A DNA stretch of 25,177 bases from assembly GCA_004555705.1 (NCBI GenBank), contig SFHI01000011.1, forward strand, positions 1 through 25,177, in the 5' to 3' direction. Below the pieces are notes generated by a model. The model was given only the letters and a program-made list of their open reading frames with translations. It searched no databases and was not told where the DNA came from. Below are positions 7,062 through 14,288 of the stretch, piece by piece. Source of the stretch: Clostridiales bacterium (GTDB taxonomy: Bacteria; Bacillota; Clostridia; Oscillospirales; Oscillospiraceae). The translations under genes were made by a program, and so were the position numbers. Numbering within the stretch: position 1 is the stretch's first letter; each line of letters begins with the position of its first letter.

Positions 7062-8315
7062 ATGCTTGAAAATATTCGGCTTGCCTTTCAGGGCATCTGG
7101 AGCCACAAGCTCCGCTCCGTTCTGACCATGCTGGGCATCATCATCGGCATTGCGGCCATCATCACCATCGTGTCCACCATCAAGGGCACCAACGAGCAGA
7201 TCAAGGAGAACCTGATCGGCGCGGGCAACAACGTGGTCACCGTCCGCCTGAACCAGAGCGGCTATCCCTACGACATGAGCTGGAACCCGGTGCCCGACGG
7301 GGTACGGGTCATCAGCCGGGACACCGCCGAGGAGCTGGCGGAGCTCCCCGGTGTGGAGAAGGTCAGCGTCTACTGCTCCCGCAACTACGCCAACTCCGTA
7401 TACTATGGAAATACCCAGTTCAACGGCGGCATTTACGGCGTGGACGAGAACTATCTGAGCGTCTACGGCTACCAGGTGAAGTCCGGACGGGGCTTTACCC
7501 AGGAGGACTATTCCAAATACCGTAAGGTGGCCCTGGTGGACGCCAAGGCGGTGACCAACCTCTTTGCCGGGGAATCCCCGGTGGGCAAGGCCATTGAGGT
7601 CAATTCCGAGGTGTTCACCGTGGTGGGCGTGGTGAGCCTCAGCGAGGATTTCACCCCCACCATCAATTCCCTGAACGATTACTGGCTCTATGCCGATACC
7701 TCCTCCGGCTCCGTGTACCTGCCGGACGTGGTGTGGCCCGGGGTGTACCAGTTTGACGAGCCCCAGAACGTGGCCATCAAGGTGGTGAGCACCGATGCCA
7801 TGACCTCCGCCGGGCAGGACGCGGCCAAGCTCCTCACCGAGCGGCAGATCGTCAGCTCCGACAGTGAGTTCGACTACCGCAGCACCGATATGCTGGAGCA
7901 GGCCCAGCAGCTGCAGAGTATGTCCCAGTCCACCAACACCCAGCTGGTGTGGATCGCCAGCATCTCCCTGTTGGTGGGCGGCATCGGCGTTATGAACATC
8001 ATGCTGGTGTCCGTCACCGAGCGGACCGCCGAGATCGGCCTCAAGAAAGCCATCGGCGCGAGAAAGCGGCGGATTCTGCTGCAGTTTCTTACCGAGGCGG
8101 CTGTGCTGACGAGCCTGGGCGGTATCATCGGGGTCATCAGCGGCGTGGGTCTGGCCCAGCTGATCTCGTACCTGGTGAAAATTCCCGTGGCCATCAGCTT
8201 CCCCGCCATTGTGATCGCGGTGGTGTTCTCCACCCTCATCGGCGTGATCTTCGGCCTGCTCCCCGCAACCCAGGCCGCCAACCTCAACCCCATTGAGGCC
8301 CTGAGAAGAGACTGA
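7062..8315 (+). CDS. MacB-like ABC transporter permease (FtsX family)
   Basis: 417-residue membrane permease of the exporter. The order is that of MacB: an N-terminal helix (RSVLTMLGIIIGIAAIITIV), a large extracytoplasmic MacB-type domain of about 220 residues, then three C-terminal helices with the FtsX hallmarks GGIGVMNIMLVSVTERTAEIGLKKAIGA and the ending LPATQAANLNPIEALRRD. The start is the ATG at 7062, 8 nt after AAAGGAG; a GTG at 7053 lies inside that ribosome site and is rejected. No ATPase domain is fused, and the operon's separate ATPase supplies it. Such transporters work as mechanotransmission machines moving peptides, lipids or drugs; the cargo cannot be read here. No terminator follows; a repeat begins 4 bp after the stop. 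Confidence 0.94.
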   Translation: MLENIRLAFQGIWSHKLRSVLTMLGIIIGIAAIITIVSTIKGTNEQIKENLIGAGNNVVTVRLNQSGYPYDMSWNPVPDGVRVISRDTAEELAELPGVEKVSVYCSRNYANSVYYGNTQFNGGIYGVDENYLSVYGYQVKSGRGFTQEDYSKYRKVALVDAKAVTNLFAGESPVGKAIEVNSEVFTVVGVVSLSEDFTPTINSLNDYWLYADTSSGSVYLPDVVWPGVYQFDEPQNVAIKVVSTDAMTSAGQDAAKLLTERQIVSSDSEFDYRSTDMLEQAQQLQSMSQSTNTQLVWIASISLLVGGIGVMNIMLVSVTERTAEIGLKKAIGARKRRILLQFLTEAAVLTSLGGIIGVISGVGLAQLISYLVKIPVAISFPAIVIAVVFSTLIGVIFGLLPATQAANLNPIEALRRD

Positions 8316-8318
8316 AGC

Positions 8319-8350
8319 AATTGACAATTGACAATTAACAATTGACAATT
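8319..8350. repeat. Heptamer satellite array (ATTGACA unit)
   Basis: Four to five tandem copies of ATTGACA, one varied to ATTAACA. It is followed by the small hairpin GTCCC-TTC-AGGAC (8356-8368, one pair broken) and then directly by the outer end of the next element. Each unit contains TTGACA, the canonical -35 hexamer. Confidence 0.85.
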
Positions 8351-8364
8351 ATGGAGTCCCTTCA

Positions 8365-8547
8365 GGACAAATTGGTGTTTGAAGTTTTCAAACGCATTTC
8401 GTTTCTACCGTAGGGGCGGCTATCAGCCGCCCGAAACATCCCGATTTCTGAGCGTTTACGGATAAAACGAACATTCCCGTAATCGTTAGGTTGCGGGCGG
8501 CTAATAGCCGCCCCTACGACAACAAATTACCAAACACCAATTTGCCG
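8365..8547. repeat. Composite intergenic repeat with TAGGGGCGGC palindromic core
   Basis: The outer ends are AAATTGGTGTTTG (within 8365-8381) and CAAACACCAATTTGCCG (8531-8547). Inside, two 25-bp palindromic arms (8409-8433 and 8494-8518) are inverted copies of each other with one mismatch; each can itself fold (GGGCGGCTATCAGCCGCCC). The 60 bp between the arms are AT-richer and show no gene. This element shares its ends with the double-hairpin repeats but has a wholly different core. Confidence 0.85.
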
Positions 8548-8575
8548 ATTGAAAATACACGAAAGGGTGATACGT

Positions 8576-10201
8576 ATGAAACGAATCATCTCATTTAGCT
8601 TGATTTTCGCGCTGTGCCTGGGACTTTTGGCCGGGTGCGCGGGCGCGCAGGAGGAGACCATCGCCACGCTGGAGCCGGCGGCGGAAACGGAGCCGGTGGT
8701 CAATACCATGGACGCGTTTCTCGCCGCCATCGGCCCGGACCGGACGGTGACCCTGGCCGAGGGCACCTATAACCTGGCGGACGCGGCGGATTACGGCCGC
8801 TCCGGAAGCAGTGCTTACTACCGCTGGGAGAATGTGGGCGACGGGTACCAGCTGGTGCTCACCGGCGTGGACAACCTGACCATCCGGGGCGCGGGCATGG
8901 AGGAAACCTTCCTGGAGGCGGACCCCCGGGACGCAAATATCCTGGTGCTGGAAAAATGCTTCCGGGTGACCCTGGAGGACTTCACCGCCGGACACACCCA
9001 GGAGCCGGGTTTCTGCTCCGCCGGGGTGGTGGACCTGCAGGCCTCCATGGCCGTGACGCTGCGCAGAGTCGGCCTGTACGGCTGCGGCTGCACAGGGTTA
9101 AGCGGCGGCAACAGCACCGATGTGCAGCTTCTGGACAGCCATATCTACGACTGCAGCAGCTCCGGCGTCAGCCTGTACCGCTGCGACGAGGTCCGGATTC
9201 AGAATACGAAGTTTTCCGACATCGGCCACCGGGAGGAGGGCGGCTATGCCGTATTCTCCCTCAGCGGCTGCCGGGATACGATGATTTCCGGCTGTGAAAT
9301 CACCGGCGCCATTACCACCGCGCTGCTGGACAGCTGGGACAGCCTCAATCTGACCCTGAAAAAGTGCCGTTTTACGGACAACCGGGTCACGGGAAACGCC
9401 TTCAGCCTCTCTGCCGATGACTACGCGGTGATGGAGGACTGCATGTTCGGCGACAATGTGATCCGCCGGTGGTACAGCCGGGAGGGCTGGAACGGCACCT
9501 TTGTGAACAGCCAGGGCCAGGAGATTACCGAGGCCGCCATGAAGAAAATGTTCGCCACGGTGACGCCCCAGGAGCCCCTGCCGGAGCAGACCACGGTGGA
9601 GGCGGCAACGGTGGACGAATTGCTCTGTGCCATCGCCCCCAATACCAGAATTGTCCTCACCGGGAAAACCTATGATCTCAGCACTGCTTCGGACTACGCC
9701 GCCGGGGCTGGGGAGTACTGCTACTGGGAGGAATCCGCCGACGGGCCGGAGCTGGTGATCTCCGGGGTGGACAACATGACCATCGAAAGCGCCGACGGCG
9801 TTCTCACCAGCCACACCATCACAGCCACCCCCCGGTACGCCAACGTCCTCCGGTTTGAAGGCTGCACCAACCTCCGTCTGGCGGGGTTCACTGCTGGCCA
9901 CACCCCGGAGCCGGGGGAGTGCACCGGCGGCGTGCTCCGGTTCGACAACTGCGACACGGTGGCGGTGGAGAACTGCGGCCTCTACGGCTGCGGCGTGCTG
10001 GGCGTCTGGGCCGTGTCCTGCGGGGATATTCAGGTGAAGGGCTGCGACATCTACGAATGCAGCTGGGGCGGCATCTCACTGGAATATGTGTCCGGTGCCT
10101 CCATTGAAAACTGCACCTTCCGGGACCTGGAGGGTGAAAATATCATGGTGTTTGAATGCGACGAGGTTTTCCTGGACGGCCAGGATTTCTTCGGTGAATA
10201 A
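8576..10201 (+). CDS. Surface lipoprotein with two tandem right-handed beta-helix modules
   Basis: 541 residues. The signal peptide ends in a lipobox (LLAGC, Cys21), so it is predicted to be lipid-anchored outside the membrane. The rest is built of short repeated turns typical of parallel beta-helix (NosD/pectate-lyase-like) proteins, such as VTLRRVGLYGCG and IYDCSSSGVSLYRCDEVRIQNTKF. Residues 44-216 and about 345-517 are an internal duplication in almost constant register (offset 300-302): GVDN at 97-100 and 397-400, FTAGHTxEPG at 136-145 and 438-447, GLYGCG at 166-171 and 468-473. ATG 8576 is chosen over an ATG nine codons upstream because GAAAGGG sits at the right distance and the signal peptide begins there. 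No catalytic motif is recognised; it may bind or process a glycan. A terminator follows. Confidence 0.82.
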   Translation: MKRIISFSLIFALCLGLLAGCAGAQEETIATLEPAAETEPVVNTMDAFLAAIGPDRTVTLAEGTYNLADAADYGRSGSSAYYRWENVGDGYQLVLTGVDNLTIRGAGMEETFLEADPRDANILVLEKCFRVTLEDFTAGHTQEPGFCSAGVVDLQASMAVTLRRVGLYGCGCTGLSGGNSTDVQLLDSHIYDCSSSGVSLYRCDEVRIQNTKFSDIGHREEGGYAVFSLSGCRDTMISGCEITGAITTALLDSWDSLNLTLKKCRFTDNRVTGNAFSLSADDYAVMEDCMFGDNVIRRWYSREGWNGTFVNSQGQEITEAAMKKMFATVTPQEPLPEQTTVEAATVDELLCAIAPNTRIVLTGKTYDLSTASDYAAGAGEYCYWEESADGPELVISGVDNMTIESADGVLTSHTITATPRYANVLRFEGCTNLRLAGFTAGHTPEPGECTGGVLRFDNCDTVAVENCGLYGCGVLGVWAVSCGDIQVKGCDIYECSWGGISLEYVSGASIENCTFRDLEGENIMVFECDEVFLDGQDFFGE

Positions 10202-10204
10202 CCC

Positions 10205-10237
10205 AAGCGCCCCGCGTCAAAAGCGCGGGGCGCTTTT
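10205..10237 (+). terminator. Intrinsic terminator after the beta-helix gene
   Basis: Perfect 12-bp stem AAGCGCCCCGCG (10205-10216) with 10224-10235, loop of 7 nt, then TTTT (10234-10237, partly in the stem). It begins 3 nt after the stop codon. Confidence 0.9.
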
Positions 10238-10250
10238 AACGTGGGCAGAA

Positions 10251-10500
10251 CGGGAAATTGGTGTTTGAAAGGAAGCATTGCAAATAACCTGTCATTGCGA
10301 ACCAGTGCGCACACTGGTGTGGCAATCCCCCGGTTGAAAGGAACCAGGTAACGATTACCACCAAAAATCGCAGTAGCTCCCACTCTTCCGGGCACTTTTC
10401 GACACATTTTCCCTCTAACCGGGGGATTGCCACGCCAGTGTGCGCACTGGCTCGCAATGACAGGAAACTTTGAGGCAAAGCGCCAGACACCAATTTGCCG
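10251..10500. repeat. Composite intergenic repeat with double-hairpin core (copy 3)
   Basis: Outer ends CGGGAAATTGGTGTTTG (10251-10267) and CAGACACCAATTTGCCG (10484-10500) enclose a 175-bp core (10289-10463). Left arm hairpin CCAGTG-CGCA-CACTGG, right arm CCAGTG-TGCG-CACTGG. The middle reads GGTAACGATTACCACCAA, itself a partial palindrome. It fills the gap between the beta-helix terminator and the leucine-rich-repeat gene's promoter. Confidence 0.9.
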
Positions 10501-10540
10501 CGAAGCAGGGCGATTGGGGGGATTTGGCGGGAGAAATCCC

Positions 10541-10569
10541 TTGCTATTTGTGCCGGAATATGATAAAAT
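10541..10569 (+). promoter_or_regulatory. Candidate promoter of the leucine-rich-repeat gene
   Basis: TTGCTA (10541-10546) and TAAAAT (10564-10569) are separated by 17 bp (4/6 and 5/6 matches). Downstream in the leader, a weak 5-bp hairpin (TCCGG-CCGGA, 10588-10602) is followed by T6 (10603-10608), which could act as an attenuator; that part is speculative. Confidence 0.5.
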
Positions 10570-10634
10570 GTGCTAAATTGTGCGGATTCCGGGGGAACCG
10601 GATTTTTTACAGAGAAAACCGGAGGTAATTTTCC

Positions 10635-12254
10635 ATGAAAAAGGTACTTGTGGTGCTGCTGGTGCTGTGCCTTCTGGGCGGGTGCGCCGTGGGGGGATTC
10701 TGGTGGTACCGGCATACCCATGTGTTTATTGACGACGCGGTGTACGCCGCGGACGCGGAAACGCTGGACCTGCGGGGACAGGATATTTCCTTTGACCATT
10801 TCCTGGCAGTCCGCCAGGCCCTGCCGGACTGTCAGGTTTTGTGGGACGTGCCCTTCCAGGGGGGCAAGGTTTCCAGCGACAGCGAGAGCATCACCCTCAC
10901 CACCCTGACGGAGCAGGACATCCGGCTTCTGGGCTATTTCCCGAAGCTGCGCCGGATTGACGCCGCGGAGTGCACGGACTATGCCCTGCTGGAGGAGCTG
11001 CAGGGCGCCTGGCCGGAGCTGGAGGTCAGCTATCTGGTGGACCTGGGCGGCATGAAGTTTGCCCCTGATGTGACGGAGCTGACTCTGGAGGAGGGCACCT
11101 ACGACTACGATACCATGATGCTGAATCTGGTGCACCTGCCCCAGGTAAAGACCATCACCCTGCCCAATACCACCCTGGCCCTGGAGCAGATTCAGGAGAT
11201 CAGCCTGCTCTACGGCGGCGTACGGGTGGAGTACACCGTGTCCTTCCGGGGCGCGGAAACGGACCCGGGCATCACCCAGCTGGACCTGTCGGACCTGACC
11301 CCGGAGGAGGTGGACCGTGTGACCTCCGAGCTGCGGTTCTTCCCCAACCTCGAAACCGTGGAGCTGATGGACGGGAACGGGAACAGCGCCCTTTCCCTGC
11401 CGGATGTGCAGAAGCTCCAGGAGGCGGCCCCCGGCACCACCTTCCACTATACCTTCACCTTCTATGGCCAGACCCTCTCCACCACCGATACCGAGGTGGA
11501 GTACAAGTACAAATACATGAAGGACTCCGACGAGGCCGAGATCCGGCAGATTCTGGACGTGATGGACAACTGTGAGCGCTTCGTGTTCAACGGCTGCCAC
11601 ATCAGCGACGAGGTCATGGCCAGCATCCGGGAGGACTACCGGGGCAGAACCAAGATCGTCTGGCGCATCTACTTCGGCAACGGCGGCAGCTGCCTGACCG
11701 ACCGGGAGGTCATCAAGATGGTCTACGGCCTGACCAATGCCAACTCCAAGTCCCTCAAGTATTGTGAGGATGCCAAATTCATCGACTTCGGCCACAATGA
11801 GACCCTGACGGACATCTCCTTCGTGGCCCATATGCCCAACCTGGAGGCCATTATCCTCTCGGGCTCGCCCATTACGGACCTGAGTCCCTTTGCCGGGAAC
11901 AAGAGCATCTACTTCCTGGAGATTGCCAACTGCGGCTATATCGAGGACTTAAGCCCGCTGAAGGACTGCACCAACCTGGGGATGCTGAATGTCAGCTGGA
12001 CCGCCGTGACGGACCTGTCCCCGGTGGATGAGCTGCCCCTGGAGCGGCTGACCTTCACCCACACCAAGGTATCCAACGAGGAGATTGAGCGCTACGCCGC
12101 CGTGAATCCCGACTGCTGGCTGACCTACGGCGACAAAAACGAGTACGGCGTTGGCTGGCGCTACGAGGAGGACGGCTCCCAGAGCGACTACTACAAGAAG
12201 CTGGCCAGTGCGGACATCTTCAACTATGCCCACGCCAGCGATACCCAGTGGTAA
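10635..12254 (+). CDS. Leucine-rich-repeat surface protein, membrane- or lipid-anchored
   Basis: 539 residues starting at ATG 10635 behind GGAGG (10621-10625). The N-terminus is one hydrophobic stretch with LLGGC (Cys17), which could be a lipobox, but the hydrophobic run continues (AVGGFWWY), so an uncleaved anchor is also possible. Residues about 40-340 are a mixed region with degenerate repeats (ETLDLRGQDIS, TQLDLSDLTPEE). Residues 380-480 hold clear internalin-type leucine-rich repeats: LTDISFVAHMPNLEAIILSG, ITDLSPFAGNKSIYFLEI, IEDLSPLKDCTNLGMLNVSW, VTDLSPVDELPLERLTFTH. A C-terminal tail follows. Such proteins usually bind a protein or surface partner; none is identified. It stands alone with its own promoter and terminator. 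Confidence 0.82.
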   Translation: MKKVLVVLLVLCLLGGCAVGGFWWYRHTHVFIDDAVYAADAETLDLRGQDISFDHFLAVRQALPDCQVLWDVPFQGGKVSSDSESITLTTLTEQDIRLLGYFPKLRRIDAAECTDYALLEELQGAWPELEVSYLVDLGGMKFAPDVTELTLEEGTYDYDTMMLNLVHLPQVKTITLPNTTLALEQIQEISLLYGGVRVEYTVSFRGAETDPGITQLDLSDLTPEEVDRVTSELRFFPNLETVELMDGNGNSALSLPDVQKLQEAAPGTTFHYTFTFYGQTLSTTDTEVEYKYKYMKDSDEAEIRQILDVMDNCERFVFNGCHISDEVMASIREDYRGRTKIVWRIYFGNGGSCLTDREVIKMVYGLTNANSKSLKYCEDAKFIDFGHNETLTDISFVAHMPNLEAIILSGSPITDLSPFAGNKSIYFLEIANCGYIEDLSPLKDCTNLGMLNVSWTAVTDLSPVDELPLERLTFTHTKVSNEEIERYAAVNPDCWLTYGDKNEYGVGWRYEEDGSQSDYYKKLASADIFNYAHASDTQW

Positions 12255-12268
12255 CAAGAAAAACACCC

Positions 12269-12308
12269 CATTCCGGCGGACACCCAGGTGCCCGCCGGAA
12301 TGTTTTTT
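12269..12308 (+). terminator. Intrinsic terminator after the leucine-rich-repeat gene
   Basis: Perfect 11-bp stem CATTCCGGCGG (12269-12279) with 12292-12302, followed by T6 (12303-12308), 14 nt after the stop codon. Confidence 0.92.
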
Positions 12309-12329
12309 GGATGGGGAAACGCTGCGGAG

Positions 12330-12512
12330 CGGTAAATTGGTGTTTGAACGGCTTCGCCGAATTGACAATTGACAATTGACAGTTGACAATTATTGTGTCA
12401 TAAACGGGACGATTTTGAAATATAACAATCCGTTTTCGTCCTATATTGTTTTAAATTCATCCCAAAGGGATTCTTTAATTGTCAATTGTCAATTATAAAT
12501 ACCAATTTTTCT
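12330..12512. repeat. Composite intergenic repeat with heptamer-satellite core
   Basis: Left end CGGTAAATTGGTGTTTG (12330-12346); right end degenerate (AAATACCAATTTTT, about 12498-12511). Inside are a hairpin CGGC-TTC-GCCG (12349-12359), a heptamer array ATTGACA (12360-12392), about 65 bp of AT-rich sequence, a hairpin ATCCC-AAA-GGGAT (12459-12471) and an inverted heptamer array (12477-12494). This shows that the same outer ends can carry a satellite core in place of the double-hairpin core. Confidence 0.8.
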
Positions 12513-12628
12513 GCCTGCCGGGCAGGGAGGCGGGCGTGTTTTTCGGGCGGGCCTGCCTGCGTTTCCGCCATTTTTTTCGGGAGAATTTTTGCTGGGAATA
12601 TTGGCGAAAGTGCACAAAACATTTGGGG

Positions 12629-12657
12629 TTGACAAGCGGGTTTTGGGAGATTATAAT
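12629..12657 (+). promoter_or_regulatory. Perfect-consensus sigma-A promoter of the solute-binding protein gene
   Basis: TTGACA (12629-12634) and TATAAT (12652-12657) are separated by exactly 17 bp, a 12/12 match. Transcription should start near 12664 and leave about 40 nt of leader. Because an in-frame ATG at 12589 lies upstream of this promoter, it also supports the internal start at 12706. Confidence 0.93.
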
Positions 12658-12705
12658 GAACGGACTGAGGAGAATATCCCCAAAAATGAAAAGGAGAAGA
12701 TTGAT

Positions 12706-14004
12706 ATGAAGAAACTGCTTGCGCTGCTTCTGGCACTGTGCATGGTAGCGTCTCTCGCCGCCTGCGCGGACAAGGACGACGGCCCCATCCGGGATGAATC
12801 CACGCCTGCCACCGAGGCCCCCACTACCCAGGCCCCTGCCACCGAGGAGCCCGAAGAGGTCAAGGACTACTCCGGGTACACCATCCGCATCTACTCCAAC
12901 TCCAACTCCACCGAGCGTACCACCTGGCTGATTAACGAGGCCCGGGACGCCGGCTTCACCATCTCCATTGACGACAACTCCGTTATCTCCGGCGACACCG
13001 CCGCCATCCAGGCTGCCAACGAGAACAAGGACGGCGACATCCTCTTTGGCCTCAACGAGACCCGCTGGAGCCAGGTTGTCAAGGGCCAGTACGAGAACCT
13101 GTCCCTGGTGGACTGGACTCCCTCCTGGGCCGGCGAGGTGGGCGAGTATGCTTACCCCGGTCAGGCCTACGGCCTGGTCATCCAGAACGTGCTGATGCTG
13201 TACCGTACCGATGAGCTGGGAACCAACGGGGAAACCCTCCACTTCCAGCACTGGGCGGACATCGTGGACTGCGGCTACACCTGGTACCGTCAGAACAAGG
13301 TGGGCGGCACCACCAACTCCAACATCAACTCCGCCATGCTGTATGCCTTCGTGGACCCCTCCTCTCCCGCCGGCGGCATCACCGTGGACGGCTGGAAAAC
13401 CCTGTGGAAGTACTGCGCCGAGGGTAAGTCCGGCGGCAGCGACGACTTCAAGTACGGCTTCGTGCCTCTGAACAAGGGCGATGTCCAGGTTTCCACCTTC
13501 TACTCCTCCTCCCTGTACGGCCAGATCGACGCCGCTGCGGAGGGTTCCGCCAATCCGCTGCTGGGCACCATGGAGCCCGAGAACTGGGCTCTGGTGGACA
13601 TCGACGACGGCACCTACTACATCGCTGAGTACATCGGCATCCTGGACAAGGCCGGACGGACTGCTGAGGAGACCGAGGCGGTCATGGCCTTCGCCGAGTG
13701 GTTCGGCTCTGCCGAGGTTCAGAATGCCTGGGGCGAGGAGTTTGACTCCTATCCCTGCAACCAGGCTGCTGCCGAGCTGCTGTACCCCGACGGCGTTCCC
13801 GCTATCTACACCCTGAAGAACTTCGCCCTGGCCAAGGTCGAGGGCACCGACATGATCTATGCCGAGTATGTGGCCGCTCACAGCGCCGAGTGGACCAACA
13901 TCATGACCAACCTGGGCTTCTACTGGAAGGACGAGGCGGACGCTGTCGCCGAGCCTGACTGGGATAACCTGGATTGGGCCGTCCTGACTCAGAAGGCGGA
14001 GTAA
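12706..14004 (+). CDS. Extracellular solute-binding lipoprotein, family 1 (AfuA/FbpA-like)
   Basis: 432 residues. ATG 12706 follows AAGGAGA; a longer frame is excluded by the promoter position. The signal peptide ends in a lipobox (SLAAC, Cys20), followed by a Thr/Pro-rich spacer (31-52) and a periplasmic-binding-protein fold opening with YTIRIYSNSN and containing VVKGQYENLSLVDWTP. It would capture the substrate for the ABC importer encoded next. The substrate is unassigned: this superfamily includes ferric, polyamine, thiamine and, in AfuA, hexose-phosphate binders. Codon use is more biased than in the neighbours (more GCT and GTT among strictly C-ending Asn/Tyr/Phe codons), which with the consensus promoter points to high expression. 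A terminator separates it from the transporter genes, as expected when binding protein is needed in excess. Confidence 0.88.
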   Translation: MKKLLALLLALCMVASLAACADKDDGPIRDESTPATEAPTTQAPATEEPEEVKDYSGYTIRIYSNSNSTERTTWLINEARDAGFTISIDDNSVISGDTAAIQAANENKDGDILFGLNETRWSQVVKGQYENLSLVDWTPSWAGEVGEYAYPGQAYGLVIQNVLMLYRTDELGTNGETLHFQHWADIVDCGYTWYRQNKVGGTTNSNINSAMLYAFVDPSSPAGGITVDGWKTLWKYCAEGKSGGSDDFKYGFVPLNKGDVQVSTFYSSSLYGQIDAAAEGSANPLLGTMEPENWALVDIDDGTYYIAEYIGILDKAGRTAEETEAVMAFAEWFGSAEVQNAWGEEFDSYPCNQAAAELLYPDGVPAIYTLKNFALAKVEGTDMIYAEYVAAHSAEWTNIMTNLGFYWKDEADAVAEPDWDNLDWAVLTQKAE

Positions 14005-14035
14005 GTTCACAGTAATTCCCCGCTGCGCCGGATTG

Positions 14036-14073
14036 TGTATGGCGAGCCGGATTCCGGCTCGCCATACATTTTT
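14036..14073 (+). terminator. Terminator between binding protein and transporter genes
   Basis: A stem of about 14 bp (TGTATGGCGAGCCGG, 14036-14050, with 14054-14068) is closed by a loop of about 3 nt and followed by TTTTT (14069-14073 region). It should make most transcripts encode only the binding protein, with the ABC genes expressed by read-through or from a promoter in the following repeat. Confidence 0.9.
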
Positions 14074-14095
14074 AGAAACGGAAGCACCTTGTTTA

Positions 14096-14256
14096 TAATT
14101 GACAATTTACAATTGACAATTGACAATTAAGGAATCCCTTCGGGATAAAAATTAAATTCTAGTGTTCAAAAATAAGGCGTTATAGTTTAAAATCGTCCTG
14201 TAGGGGCACAAACAACTGTCAATTGTCAATTGTCAATTGTCAATTCGGCGAAGCCG
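14096..14256. repeat. Inverted pair of heptamer satellites with small hairpins
   Basis: A heptamer array (14096-14128, ATTGACA) with hairpin ATCCC-TTC-GGGAT (14134-14146), then about 65 bp of AT-rich sequence, then an inverted array (14214-14245, ATTGTCA) with hairpin CGGC-GAA-GCCG (14246-14256). The outer 17-bp ends seen elsewhere are missing or too degenerate to call. It occupies most of the 284-bp gap between the binding protein and ATPase genes. Confidence 0.8.
14120..14149 (+). promoter_or_regulatory. Possible repeat-borne promoter for the ABC importer genes
   Basis: The last heptamer supplies a perfect TTGACA (14120-14125); GATAAA (14144-14149) lies 18 bp further on (4/6 match). This would give the transporter genes a weak promoter of their own after the terminator. 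The -10 match is poor, and the overlap with the hairpin at 14134-14146 may interfere. Confidence 0.3.
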
Positions 14257-14288
14257 GCAAACCGAGATATCAGGAAAGAGGAAAAACG

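Noticed and set aside
5220..8348. Very long open frame on the minus strand (over 1000 codons) opposite the export operon, and a 758-codon one at 3185-5461
   Set aside because: They lie exactly antisense to well-defined ABC exporter genes, are rich in Gly/His/Leu/Gln from reading GC-rich codons backwards, and match no protein style. They are shadows of high-GC coding DNA.
8316..8575. Independent promoter for the beta-helix gene
   Set aside because: No pair of boxes with acceptable spacing is convincing in the repeat-filled 260 bp; it may be transcribed from the satellite or by read-through.
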